A stretch of 64,000 nucleotides of DNA from positions 620,001 to 684,000 of the forward strand of contig CAJQUW010001636.1 in NCBI GenBank assembly GCA_907163375.1. The letters run 5' to 3'. Position numbers and translations under genes: made by a program. This stretch comes from Prostheceraeus crozeri (Eukaryota > Platyhelminthes > Polycladida > Euryleptidae). This document shows, piece by piece, positions 21,097-30,886 of the stretch; positions within the stretch are counted from its first letter, which is position 1; each line of letters begins with the position of its first letter. Below the pieces are notes generated by a model. It was not told where the DNA came from. It worked only from the letters and a program-made list of their open reading frames with translations, and searched no databases.

Positions 21097-21501
21097 ATGT
21101 ACTCTACGAATTCCAAAAATTTAATTAAATTAAAAATTTCTAATCTAGATTTATTGAATTATCTCATAAAAGTACATTCTGGCCATCGGCTGCACACCGG
21201 AGGTAATGACATACAAGAAACATAAGAAAACTTTCCTGGATTTATTTGGAGTAAATATTCAAAAGAAAAACATCTTCCTGGTTATTCATATACCAGTCCA
21301 GGAACTCGATTAGATATAAGACTAGATGAGAATTATAATCCAAAACCAGGTGAAGAACCAATAAACAGAGTAGATGCAGCAGCTTATAGACACGATTTAG
21401 CTTCTCGAAATCATGACCTAAAATCTCGTCATGAAGCTCATAGGAAAATGATAGAAGAATTAGATAATATTCAAAATCCTACATTTAGAGAAAAAAATTG
21501 A
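21097..21501 (+). pseudogene. parvovirus-type phospholipase A2 domain protein
   Basis: The start is at 21097 (TTTAAAATG). An in-frame TAA (21223-21225) interrupts the N-terminus, and the frame then runs to a TGA at 21499. The calcium loop is recognisable as YTSPGTRLD (compare YxGPGxxLD), followed by the catalytic helix VDAAAYRHDLAS with the HD pair. Such domains breach endosomal membranes in parvoviruses and occur in adintoviruses. An A7 run near 21491 probably causes a further frameshift, since the other frame continues with a basic helix. It lies between the pX-like gene and the integrase. Confidence 0.78.
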
Positions 21502-21538
21502 AAGAATGTTTGTTAAAAAAGCTTGACAAGCTAAAATA

Positions 21539-22404
21539 TTGTTCGGTCAGGATTTAGACAAAACTCATAACTCTGAAACCTACGCGTATGAAATTCATAA
21601 AGAATATAGAAAGCCTAAATATCTTTTGAAAGTAAAGGTATTTAATAAAGATGATATTTGGAGTGCTGATCTTATTCATATGCCGAATGAGTCTGATCGA
21701 AACGAAGGTTCTAAGACAAAGTCTAATTATAAATACGCATTAACCGTTATAGATTTGTATACTAGATACGCTTGGGTGAAGCCATTAAAGAATAAAAGTG
21801 GTTCATCAGTCAAGTATGCGTTTGAAGAAATATTCAAAGAAAGTAATAGAAAGCCAAAGAAATTGTTTGTTGATAAAGGATCTGGATGAGTTTTATAACA
21901 GAAATGTTAATCCATTATTTGAAACTGTTTATTCCACAGAAAATGCTGGAAAAGCCGTAGTAATAGAAAGGTTTAATAGAACGTTAAAAAGTAAATTATT
22001 TAAGAAATTTACAGAACAAGGTAATCAGAAATGGTTAAAAATATTACCAGAAATTGTAGAAGAGTATAACAATAAGATTCATTCAAGTATTGAAGAAACT
22101 CCAAATAATGCTTCTAACGATCCAGATTTAAAAAGAAAGAAGATATTTGAAAATAATTATGAGAAAAAAAGTAATGTTAATTTACAAAAGCGTAAATCGA
22201 AATTTAAGATTGGTGATAGGGTACGAATATTTAAGTATAAGAATAAATTTGAAAAAGGTTTTGTTGGTTATTGGACTAAAGAGATATTTGAAGTTTCTAA
22301 AACAAACCAAACTTATCCGATTACTTATGAAATAAAAGATTTGGATAATGAGGAAATTTAATGGTAGATTTTATGAAAATGAATTACAAGAGACTGAACT
22401 TTAA
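21539..22404 (+). pseudogene. retroviral-type (rve) integrase, frameshifted
   Basis: This would join the element ends to host DNA and make the 6-bp duplication. The catalytic D,D,E residues are visible in WSADLI, in LFVDKGSG and in VIERFNRTLK. A one-base frameshift near 21885, just after the second Asp, breaks the core. The C-terminus has a chromo/SH3-like basic block (KFKIGDRVRIFKYKN). A further one-base insertion near 22355 puts the terminal GRFYENELQETEL out of frame; that frame closes at 22404. The 5' limit is uncertain because the upstream frame joins the phospholipase tail. Confidence 0.85.
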
Positions 22405-22432
22405 TTATCATTATTCAATTCTAGCATAATAT

Positions 22433-22915
22433 CTAATCTAGAAATGGTACTCCTTCCTGTAATTTGAATAAAACATAAAGACATAATTGTCCACAATAAG
22501 TAGTTACTGGTTTTTGAATTTGAAAAGTATTGTATGTTTCATTACCAAGTAATTCCTTTACTTCATTTGTAGGGGGAAGTTCGTATGAGTCGAACCAATA
22601 GTTTTCTACATTAGTATTCTTTTGCCCTGCTGACCAATGTACTCCTTTTTGTTCTGATGTATGGAGATTTGTTATGAAGTTCAAAGGAATCGGTTTATTT
22701 TTAATCAACTGCAATTTATCTCTCATTAACACGTGGAAATTTTTTATTCCTAATTGATTTGCGATCTTATTCAAATCGAAAGTTGTCGTGGTTTGTTTGC
22801 CGTATAATTTTAAAAACTCAGTCATGTTATTAACCTGAGGACATATGTCGCTTATATTACTCAGTATAACTGTCGGATTTTCATCATTCATTTTAAATGA
22901 AATAAATTCTATCAT
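22433..22915 (-). CDS. adenain-like cysteine protease
   Basis: An intact ORF of 160 codons. The better start is the internal ATG at 22891, whose context TTTCATTTAAAATG matches the other Polinton genes, giving about 152 residues. Catalytic features in family order: His in GVHWSA, acidic residue in YWFDSYELPP, Gln and Cys in YCGQLCLYVLF. In adenoviruses this enzyme matures virion proteins, and Polintons carry the same family. It converges on the integrase with ~28 bp between stops and is one of the few undamaged genes. Confidence 0.88.
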   Translation of the reverse strand: MIEFISFKMNDENPTVILSNISDICPQVNNMTEFLKLYGKQTTTTFDLNKIANQLGIKNFHVLMRDKLQLIKNKPIPLNFITNLHTSEQKGVHWSAGQKNTNVENYWFDSYELPPTNEVKELLGNETYNTFQIQKPVTTYCGQLCLYVLFKLQEGVPFLD

Positions 22916-22949
22916 TAAATTTACCTCAGGCTTATGATCTTCTAGTTCT

Positions 22950-23090
22950 CACAATTCATCTCTTATAAATACATGAAAGTTTTTATATTCCTTATTGTTT
23001 AGCTATTTTCTTGAGATCGAAGTTTGTAGTTGTTTGTTTATCGTATTGTTTTAGGAAGTCGTTTATGCTTAATTTGTTTTTGTTTTTCAT
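22950..23090 (-). pseudogene. partial duplicate of the protease N-terminus
   Basis: From ATG 23090 the frame reads QTTTNFDLKKIAK, matching QTTTTFDLNKIAN of the adjacent protease. After a stop, another frame gives KNFHVFIRDEL against KNFHVLMRDKL. Only this N-terminal part is present, so it is a broken tandem duplicate. Confidence 0.75.
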
Positions 23091-23267
23091 TTATATCTGT
23101 CATTTTCTTTGTTAGTTAATTACACGAAGACTGAAAAGTGACAACGAAGTTGACAGTTGATAAATTTTTATTCATCAGAGCAAAAAGGAATACATTAGCC
23201 TGCAGGACAAAAGAATAAAGAATCGCAGATTCCCACGAAGCGTCAAACTTCAATCTAAACGTTACAA

Positions 23268-23666
23268 CTATTGGTGTTGTTGATTATCTTCTTCTCTTTG
23301 AGCATGCTGTTGCCGTTGTTGCTCTTCTATTCGCATTTGTTCTTGTACTTGTTCATATGTTGGTGGGTTTGATACTTCAACATTAATAGGTTGACTTGTT
23401 TGCTGTATAATATTTTCTTCCTCCACTTCTGATAATTGTCTATTCATATTATAAAATAATTTCTGTCTCTGTTCAATAAGGTGTAGTATTTTTTTGTCAA
23501 TACTAAAATTGACTCTTCTTTCAACAAGATTTTGAAACAACACACCAATGTTATGATCACGAAATAAATTGCTCCTCGATTGAAGCTGTATGATTTGTCT
23601 TGTTAGTCCTTCTATTCTCTGACGTTTTACTTGAAGACGAAGTCGGCGTTCAATAGATCCAACCAT
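23268..23666 (-). CDS. Polinton protein with PPxY late-domain motif
   Basis: An intact ORF of 132 codons. Residues 1-90 are basic and helical; residues 101-104 are PPTY inside NPPTYEQVQEQM; the tail is Gln/Glu-rich. PPxY motifs recruit NEDD4-type ubiquitin ligases and occur in virion proteins such as adenovirus penton base and protein VI. I do not recognise the rest. Its location beside the protease and outside the capsid block leaves its role open. Confidence 0.5.
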   Translation of the reverse strand: MVGSIERRLRLQVKRQRIEGLTRQIIQLQSRSNLFRDHNIGVLFQNLVERRVNFSIDKKILHLIEQRQKLFYNMNRQLSEVEEENIIQQTSQPINVEVSNPPTYEQVQEQMRIEEQQRQQHAQREEDNQQHQ

Positions 23667-24043
23667 GATATTGTGATAGAGTCAACGCTTTACGCAAGTA
23701 CTCTCTTTCAAAACGTACTGAGATAAATTTAAAATTTAGTAAATGAGATACATTTTATAAGCATCGATGAAATTGCTATGACAACGTTGACGTGACAATT
23801 GTAACTTTCTAAAACAATAGAGTTCAAGTAAACCAATGAATCGCTGCCATTTTCTGATCAGTTCTGGATTGAAATGAGGTTTTGGTCGCGGTTCCGGTCG
23901 GAGAACTGGCAGAGCATTTGGCAAGTGTATTAGTGCGGGTAACAGCTGCTTGTTCTGAAATGCAATGTTTCATGAATACAATGCTTCATGAATGCGGGAA
24001 GCAGCTGTTCCCTACAATTGGGCGATCATCAGAGTGCAAAGCA
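23667..24043. other. right-end spacer of the Polinton
   Basis: No convincing gene. A short minus-strand frame (23924-23736) is proline- and arginine-rich at its start but has no recognisable match. The segment lies between the PPxY gene and the inner edge of the right TIR and has a less AT-rich patch at 23880-24010. Confidence 0.4.
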
Positions 24044-24342
24044 GTAGCAATAACAGGAATTGAAAGAGCGCCAGAAGATATAACAATTGTTAAAGCACCT
24101 AAACTCACTGTTAAAAATATTCCAATACCTTGTGTTACATTCTTAACTTTAGACCATCTTTTTCTTAATTTGTCATAATGTTCTAATCTTAATAATAATT
24201 GAGATTCCTTATCTTTCATATAACGTACTCTATCTTTGTGTTTTTCAATGTTCATCTTTTCAATGTCCATTAAAGTAGAACTACGTTCATTTATTAACGA
24301 AGGATATATTCTCGAAGTTTCTTCCATTTTTGAGGCTTCCAT
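23986..24342 (-). pseudogene. right-TIR copy of the membrane-protein gene, truncated
   Basis: The first ~102 codons match the gene at 4738, with a few substitutions. Homology ends at the TIR boundary (24044), and the frame runs on for a short unrelated tail. The start region is duplicated only because it lies in the TIR. Confidence 0.85.
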
Positions 24343-24990
24343 TTTTTAATAAATATTTTGAATACAATCTTCTGATATTTTTAGACTATGTGAAAAGACT
24401 ACATAAATTTTGTAAAATTTTAGACCACGTAAATTTTTGGACGACGTAAATTCTTAGACTACGTAAATTTTTGGACTACGTAAATTTTCGACTACGTTAA
24501 ATTTTTAGACTACGTAAATTTTTGGACTACTCAACTTTTCGACTGCATGAAATTTTTAGACTACGTAAATTTTCGACTACGTGAAATTTTGATATTTTTT
24601 AGACTACGTAAATTTTCGACTACGTGATATTTTTGAAACCTCTTTTCAGGATATGAAAAAATCCCAACGAGCTTAGAACTTTTTTTAATTTTATCCTTAA
24701 TATTATTTTTGTTTATAAAACTCTCTTTCAGTGTATGAAATATTCCTATACTCATTCTCAGTATATGAAAAAATCCCAACGAGCTTAAAGCTTTTTTTGA
24801 TTTTATTATTTTATTTTTTATTTTTATATGTCTTTTTTTCAGTTTATGAAATATTCCGTTTTTTTGCATTCTGGAGGTATCTTATTTTTTTTAGTTGTCC
24901 TGAACCGGTCATATATACATTTTTTGCATTTTTTAGATACCTTATTATTTCTTTTTTTAGTTGTCCTGGACCGGTCATATATACATTACT
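24044..24990 (-). repeat. Polinton right terminal inverted repeat
   Basis: Reverse complement of the left TIR. Unlike the left end, its outermost ~70 bp are tandemly duplicated: the unit beginning AATGTATATATGACCGGT occurs at 24990-24921 and again just inside. The two copies differ at several bases (GGTCCAGG against GGTTCAGG), so the duplication is not brand new. Confidence 0.9.
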
Positions 24991-25027
24991 GATGCATGCA
25001 AGACTTAAGAAACTTGGCTACCCCAGA

Positions 25028-25620
25028 AACTAATAAGTGACGCGACTGCAAAATCCAGCATAAGCCGTCAGAAAAAACATTCAAGTGAAAATGAAGAAAT
25101 CATTTCTTATGTGAAAACGTACAACCCAAATAATCCTGATAAATTCCAGGAAATAATCAAACCTTCATTCTCGAGTTTGAAACTGACTTCAACATTCAAA
25201 AATTATAATGTAAGGCCTAGCTATTAACCACCAAAGTCTCTTTTAAACCTCTTGGCGAAAAGGAATCGAGTCCCACTAATAGGTGTTCAGAAATGTAACA
25301 ACAAAAGGTGCGAATGCTGCAAACATTAATTGTTGGAACATCTTTACCATATCAAATAAATAATGAAGCGAAAACCTTTAACATCAAACATAATTTGAAT
25401 GCGACTCAAAAGAATTAATTTATGCGCTTCAATGTCAAGGATGTAAAAGCCTATACATAGGTCAAGCTGGAGACTCATTACGTTCGCGAGTTCGGGTACA
25501 TAGGCAACAAATACGCGATGCAAATTACTGAACTCTCTATGTCAGCAATCACATATTTGGCTGTACTCAAGATTTAAAAATACATTTCCATGTCATACCA
25601 ATTCTAAAATTACATAAGAG
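25028..25620 (+). pseudogene. PLE C relic (linker and GIY-YIG endonuclease)
   Basis: Fragments in shifting frames with several stops read like the C-terminal part of a PLE protein: VKTYNPNNPDKFQEIIKP, then VQKCNNKRCECCKH (the CxxC linker), then CQGCKSLYIGQAG and SLRSRVRVHRQQIRD. The reverse transcriptase part is absent; the Polinton lies directly upstream. It is a third PLE lineage, similar to Neptune-type linkers. Confidence 0.75.
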
Positions 25621-25724
25621 ATATTGCATGATTATTCGGAGGAAAAATATCATATTAACCGAAGGCCGCAGGCCTGCGGCCTTCGGTTAATATGATATTT
25701 TTCCTTCGAATAATCATGCAATAT
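25621..25724. repeat. 104-bp near-perfect palindrome
   Basis: Two 52-bp arms meet without a spacer at 25672/25673 and differ at one base that I can see. The arm starts ATATTGCATGATTATTCG; the centre reads GGCCGCAGGCCTGCGGCC. It lies ~240 bp upstream of the recombinase start at 25967. Confidence 0.92.
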
Positions 25725-25787
25725 CTGTTATAATACATACTAGTTCAATGATAGACATCCGACTACTTACGAGTATTAACCTCTTTT

Positions 25788-25806
25788 CTACTCATTAACT
25801 GGTATC
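25788..25806 (+). repeat. direct repeat flanking recombinase gene 1
   Basis: CTACTCATTAACTGGTAT here and CTACTTATTAACTGGCAT at 25525 bases plus 2,000 (27525-27542) lie on either side of the recombinase gene. Direct flanking repeats would suit tyrosine-recombinase mobilisation. Confidence 0.5.
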
Positions 25807-25966
25807 ATAAAAAGTGTAGGCTATCTGTGTCCAAAAGTTGGTCAGAATTAGATATCTCATGAATATTCATACGTCATGCTATATAGGATGGGAATGTAAT
25901 GCATAGACTTGGATACAAATATTGAAACTTCAAATTCAATTTTGAATAAATCACAGCCATATTAAG

Positions 25967-27296
25967 ATGGACCTGCTAGACCAAGCGCCTACCGCAATAC
26001 TAAATTTTTCTGTCATTCCAGGCGGAATGATTTCAGGATTAAGTGGAGCTGAAATAGACAAATTAATGAAGCAATATGAAACACCGGCGGACTGTGCAAC
26101 AACATCACGATTTTCAATGCCGCAATCGGACGCAGCAATTCAAGCATTGAAAAAAGACAGCATACCATCAGCGACTGTCCGTAGAAATAAATGGAGTGTC
26201 AACATATTCACTGAGTGGCAAAGCCAACGCATAACAAAACTGCTGCCACAAGAACATTTCGCAAATGAATAAGAAAAGCAAATAAGTGAGATCAAGCAGC
26301 CAGATGCTCTTGATTATTGGTTCAGTAAATTCGCACTTGAAGTAAGGAAACGCGATGGCACAAGATATTCGCGTGACAGTTTGGTTCCTATTATGGCGGG
26401 TTTGAATGCGGCAATCAAAAACTACATCGGTCCGGTGAACATCTTCAAGGACGCAGCATTTACCAGAACGCAGGAGTTATTAGATCTATCGATGAAGCTG
26501 TCAACCGCAGAAGGTGCTGGGATAAGCAGATGAAGATGAAGGTGATGGGATAGAAGATGAAGAAAAGTTATGGACTCATTCTTTTGGAGATACTGATCCG
26601 CAGAAACTCCAAGATACACTTTTCTACCTAAATGGACTGAACTTCGCAATGCGCAGTGGACAAGAACATCGTTGCTTATCAACGAGCCAATTAGAAATAA
26701 AGCATGATCCTCCTTCGCTTATCTATTCAGAAAAGTGTTGCAAAACGTACAATGGCGGACTCAAACAGAGAAGAATCGAACCAAAAAAAGTAGTTCACAT
26801 TGACAGCTTTTACTACAATAATCCTCAGCGCTCTCATGTCAGACTTTATGAAAAGTATCTATCAGTTCGACCGAAGACAACTGAAGTATTTTACCTCAGA
26901 CCACTGAAAAACTATTCTACTTTTTGGTACAGCGCGGTACCGATTAGGAACAATACCCTGAGAAGCTTTATGAAACGAATTTGCAGAGCATCTGGTGTTG
27001 AAGGACATAAAACAAACCACAGCTGCAAGGCAACATGCACAACCAGACTGTACGAATCCGGCTGCGATGACCACGGAATAATGAGAAGAACTGGTCATAG
27101 ATCAAGTGATGGACTGAAACCTTATAAAAGAATGGGTGAAATTCATGATTTCAACAGCAGCGCTCAAATTGACAACAGGCCGGGATCACTTAATCTCAGT
27201 GTAAACAATTCAAAAGAAGAACTCATATCGACAGCGTCAAACATGTTCAACTTCAATGCAGGTTGTATCGTGCATTTTTATCAAAGCACAAAATAG
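25967..27296 (+). pseudogene. Crypton-like tyrosine recombinase 1, broken
   Basis: The frame opens at ATG 25967 and is stopped by a TAA near 26270. The homologous sequence continues, with another break near 26525, into a frame open to 27296. The N-terminal part is the helical core-binding-like region (NKWSVNIFTEWQ, LDYWFSKFALEVRKRDG). The catalytic part has LNFAMRSGQEHR, KTNHSCKATCTTRLY, RRTGHRSSDGLKPYKR. This gives Arg, His, (Lys instead of Arg in HxxR), His and Tyr. The family is the DUF3504/Crypton-type recombinase widespread in animals. Confidence 0.8.
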
Positions 27297-27560
27297 TGTT
27301 TACTGTGGTTTCGTATTTTTGCGAGTATATGAAGTTTGTAAAGTTTTCAGTATTTTTTAATTATTCCATTATTGTGGTTGCTATTTCATAGCTTTTAGTG
27401 GTCACTAACATTGATATCTGATTTTACTAAAATCAGTCATGAGCTCCTAGGAGTACTTCGATATCTCAACTACTTATTAACCGCAATTATAGAATTATAT
27501 AATACTCCTACGGATTTAAATTTACTACTTATTAACTGGCATAACCGCACCAAGTATGTA

Positions 27561-29216
27561 CAGTCCGTTTCATAAAAAGTGGATCATACTAAAATTTGAC
27601 TAAATAAAACATAAGTATGATACAGAAAGCATTTTTCATGTTATTTCATGTCCCTAATATATTTAAATGTCTTTATATAATCTGATAAGCTATGATACAG
27701 TAACGGTTCTTAAGAAGCTAATATTTTGTGGCCCTACCCTTATTGTCAATGACATTACCAATTCGTCTAGGCATTGCTTCGATGATATCGTTGTTTTTTG
27801 ACTGATCTAACTTTCTCCACTCTCTTTTTAACAGTGACGTAAGTTGTGATACGCCATCTGTAGGTAGCAGTGAACGACGAACGTTACGTTTTAGAATACT
27901 CCATACATTTTCTATGGGATTCAGATCAGGTGAACGAGCTGGCCAAGATAATGTCCTAAATCCTAATTGAGACTTGCATAAGTTGACTCTACTACTCCTG
28001 TGACACGTAGCATTATCATCCATAAATAACCAAGTCGATGGATCACCAAGTTGATCTATCATTTGGCCAATGTTCATTTGTAAAACATTCACATAGCGTT
28101 CAGAATTCATGGTTCCTTGCTGTATGTGAAGTTCAGAGCGGCCATTGGTCCAAATGCCAGCCCAATTCAGTAGAGTCGCACCACCTTCTACCCGGGGACG
28201 ATGTAAATGTCTCGGAATTTCCTGATCAGATTTTATCCATAATCTCAGTCGACCATCACTATCCTTCAGACGGACTGATGCCTCATCAGACAACCCGATC
28301 CCATTGATTTCGCCAGTGACAATGACTCATTGCCCATCTGAGACGTCTTTTTGTATGCTGATCTGATAATTCGATCTGAGAGGGCCTCTTACAGCTCTTG
28401 AAATTCGACTCAAAAATTCAAGTCATCTACGAATAGTGGACTTAGAAATAGACGAGTTTAGTGCAGCCATCTCAGTTAGCGAGAGACTTGGATCAACTTT
28501 AACAAATCTCAAAATTAGGCGGTCTCTACGTTTGGATGTTTTGCGTGGACGGCCAGAGCCCTCTTTACGACAGAGTCGAAAATTATTATTATGCCATCGA
28601 TGCACATTTGTGTAAGGGACATTTAGTTGCTTGCTTGTAGCTCGCAAAGAAAACCCTAGTTCTAGCAAGGCTGACACTTTGCCTTTTGTGAATGCGATCT
28701 CGTTATTGTTCATTTGTGCTTTGTATTGTTTTCAACCGGTAAGAGATAGATTTCTAGCTGAAAGCAATCAGGAGTGCTGCCAACACCACCGCAACGAAGT
28801 CAGGAAGCTATGGAACATGAAGTCCAGTTAATCACATGTAGCAGTTACATTATTGTTGATGAATAATGGTGCTATACTGGCTCTGATTGACCGATTTTCT
28901 TTATTTTTGTTTTGCTTGATAGCTTTTGGCTTGTAGAACAACATATTACATAACAAAGGAAACAAATGTAATTTTGTAAGAGTGAGGTATGATTTTGTGT
29001 AACATTGCTAAATGAAGATCAAATTATCTACTACTTTTTTATCTATAACAGGAAAACAACTCAATATTCATGCTTGAAATTTCCAGCAATGATATTAGTA
29101 AGCACAACTTACATATCTTCCAAATTTCAGAGAAATTCGTTCAAGTTTGGTGGAGTTAGACAATATTGAAGTTAAGGCGATGTTTAAGGGTGATCCATTT
29201 TTTATGAAACAATCTG
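27561..29216 (-). mobile_element. Tc1/mariner-type transposon
   Basis: Ends CAGTCCGTTTCATAAAAAGT (27561) and, inverted, CAGATTGTTTCATAAAAAAT (from 29216) form ~28-bp TIRs that are flanked by TA on both sides, the target used by this superfamily. It inserted just after the recombinase 1 downstream repeat. Confidence 0.9.
27718..28713 (-). pseudogene. Tc1-type transposase, frameshifted
   Basis: The N-terminal frame (28713-28423) has the paired-type helix-turn-helix domains (SLRATSKQLNVPYTNVHRWH, then a GRPRKTSKR hook). The catalytic frame (28293-27718) has SDEASVRL, FMDDNATCHRS and SPDLNPIENVWSILKR, the DDE residues with Tc1 spacing. The link between them (28294-28422) contains frame breaks and a stop, so the enzyme is not intact. 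Confidence 0.88.
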
Positions 29217-29876
29217 TATTATCACCTAATAGCACACGATTATACCGCGAAGAAAAAGAAAACTATGCATAAGAATTATAAATCCCACTCTAAATCGAGA
29301 TATATGACATTATCTCTCTGCCGTAACCATTGAAGTGGATAATACTATTTTTATATAATAGTGGATAATAGACATTCCATGGTATTATTAATTTCTATGG
29401 CCGTAACATCTCTATTGATTTCTTTGTTGATCATTTTATGTGTGTATCTAAGTTACATTATTTTGATTTATTTCACTCTTCCCTGGAGATACGAGTATGT
29501 CATTTATCTACGGTGGATTCTGAGCATTTATTCTACAGTGTAGAATAAATGATTCTTAGTAGATTTCATTTATCCCCAAAACTAGGATCCTGTACCATAG
29601 TTTATGACTTGCATAGCTATTAGATCGCGAAATAAATATGTTTTATCCCACTGATTTCATGGAGATAGCCATTCAGAATAGTCATAGAGTTCAATCATGT
29701 CCAAGCTACATTCCCAAATTTTCACACTACCCAGATAAAAACAATATTATCATGCATAATGTTACGCATAAATCATTAACACTTTACAATACAATTTGAG
29801 ATTTTAATAGCACTTTAAACTAGCCCTCTGCTAGAATAGTGCTCCTGGGAATATGAACAGGAAACACAAAGGAAAG
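29217..29876. other. spacer with a short perfect palindrome
   Basis: No gene is seen. CATTTATTCTACA (29525-29537) and TGTAGAATAAATG (29539-29551) form a perfect hairpin. At 29627-29661 lies a 33-bp block, GAAATAAATATGTTTTATCC and on, repeated directly at 35888-35922 on the other side of recombinase 2. Confidence 0.6.
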
Positions 29877-30661
29877 TTAGGATTTAAAGTTAATTGTCAC
29901 ATTTGAGCAGTTATTGAAAACAGGAGCAAAAGTCACCGTTCCTTGAAACTCCTGAGCACTTTCGCAGGTCTTGGTCGTTTCGTATACTACCGCATCCATA
30001 TTTTCAAACATCGGGGTTTCCTTGCTTGACTTTGGAATCAATGAACTTTCACCTTGATCGCTTGGCTTCGCATTGCAGTACAGAATTTCTGTCATTCTTT
30101 CTTTATAGTGTTCGGCAGTGAAATAGCATTTGTCAGCCTTTTCAGAGATACGACCTGTCTTCGTTTGGGCAATTTCCTTTGAAACCCCGGCGTTGATCAG
30201 TCTCTGCTTTGCAGATCGGCGGAGGCTGGCATTTGAATAAAAGATTTCTTTTGAGTCTTCATTGTTTAGTGTTTTCATAAGTTCACGTGTGACTTTCTCT
30301 ATGGCGTGAATTCCAAGCGGACTTTGCTTGTACCATTTATCTCCTTTAGGGTTCTGCATAGGAGTCAAGTAAAAAGCATTGAGACCTTGAATTTTTTACG
30401 ATATGAAACATATAATTTGTACATGGCGATTATGCATCTGTCTGGATTTTCTTTGTTTTGGGTAAATGACTGTGGTCTTTGGCTCCATTCGACTCCAATT
30501 CAAGCCAAACTTGTTGTTTTTAGATGTTCTCTCTACACACCGTAAAGTTTCTTGTCCGTTCCCGATTTCCAAGAACAACTGGGAGTTATCACCGTATTCG
30601 AGATCCCTATGTTCTTGACCGGCGCGTAAGGAAAGATGGACGCCCAGATGATATATGAGTG

Positions 30662-30866
30662 TGTAGTGCCATATCTATTAACCATATCAAATGATTCAGA
30701 TATCAGATATCAGGCGTGCCAACTGCCAAGTAGTGATATCTTTGACTTCATGTAATAATTTAAATTACAAACTCTCTAACCTTCTGATACATGCAAGACC
30801 TACGTCCAAATAAATGTAGTTGACTTCTTGATTTATTATTCTCAATACAAAACCGCAACAACTACA
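30662..30866 (+). repeat. gypsy left LTR
   Basis: 205 bp; matches 34874-35078 except CTCTAACC against CTCTAGCC. It is short for an LTR of this group. Confidence 0.92.
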
Positions 30867-30886
30867 ATTGGTGAGCCCGACAAGCA

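Larger units (their letters stand above)
4138..24990. mobile_element. Polinton/Maverick (adintovirus-like) provirus, 20.85 kb
   Basis: A complete integrated element. It starts AGTAATG (4138) and ends CATTACT (24990), has ~0.9-kb TIRs, and is flanked by the direct repeat GATGCA (4132-4137 and 24991-24996). The 5'-AG end and 6-bp duplication are Polinton hallmarks. It encodes the expected set: protein-primed polymerase B, retroviral-type integrase, adenain-like protease, packaging ATPase, major capsid protein, and accessory virion proteins including pX-like and phospholipase A2 genes. Most genes are broken by frameshifts or stops, so it is a fossil or decaying provirus. A PLE is nested at 12094-14966. 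Confidence 0.95.

Noticed and set aside
23882-24178. Plus-strand ORF at the right TIR edge
   Set aside because: Antisense to the TIR membrane-protein copy, with no recognisable domain.
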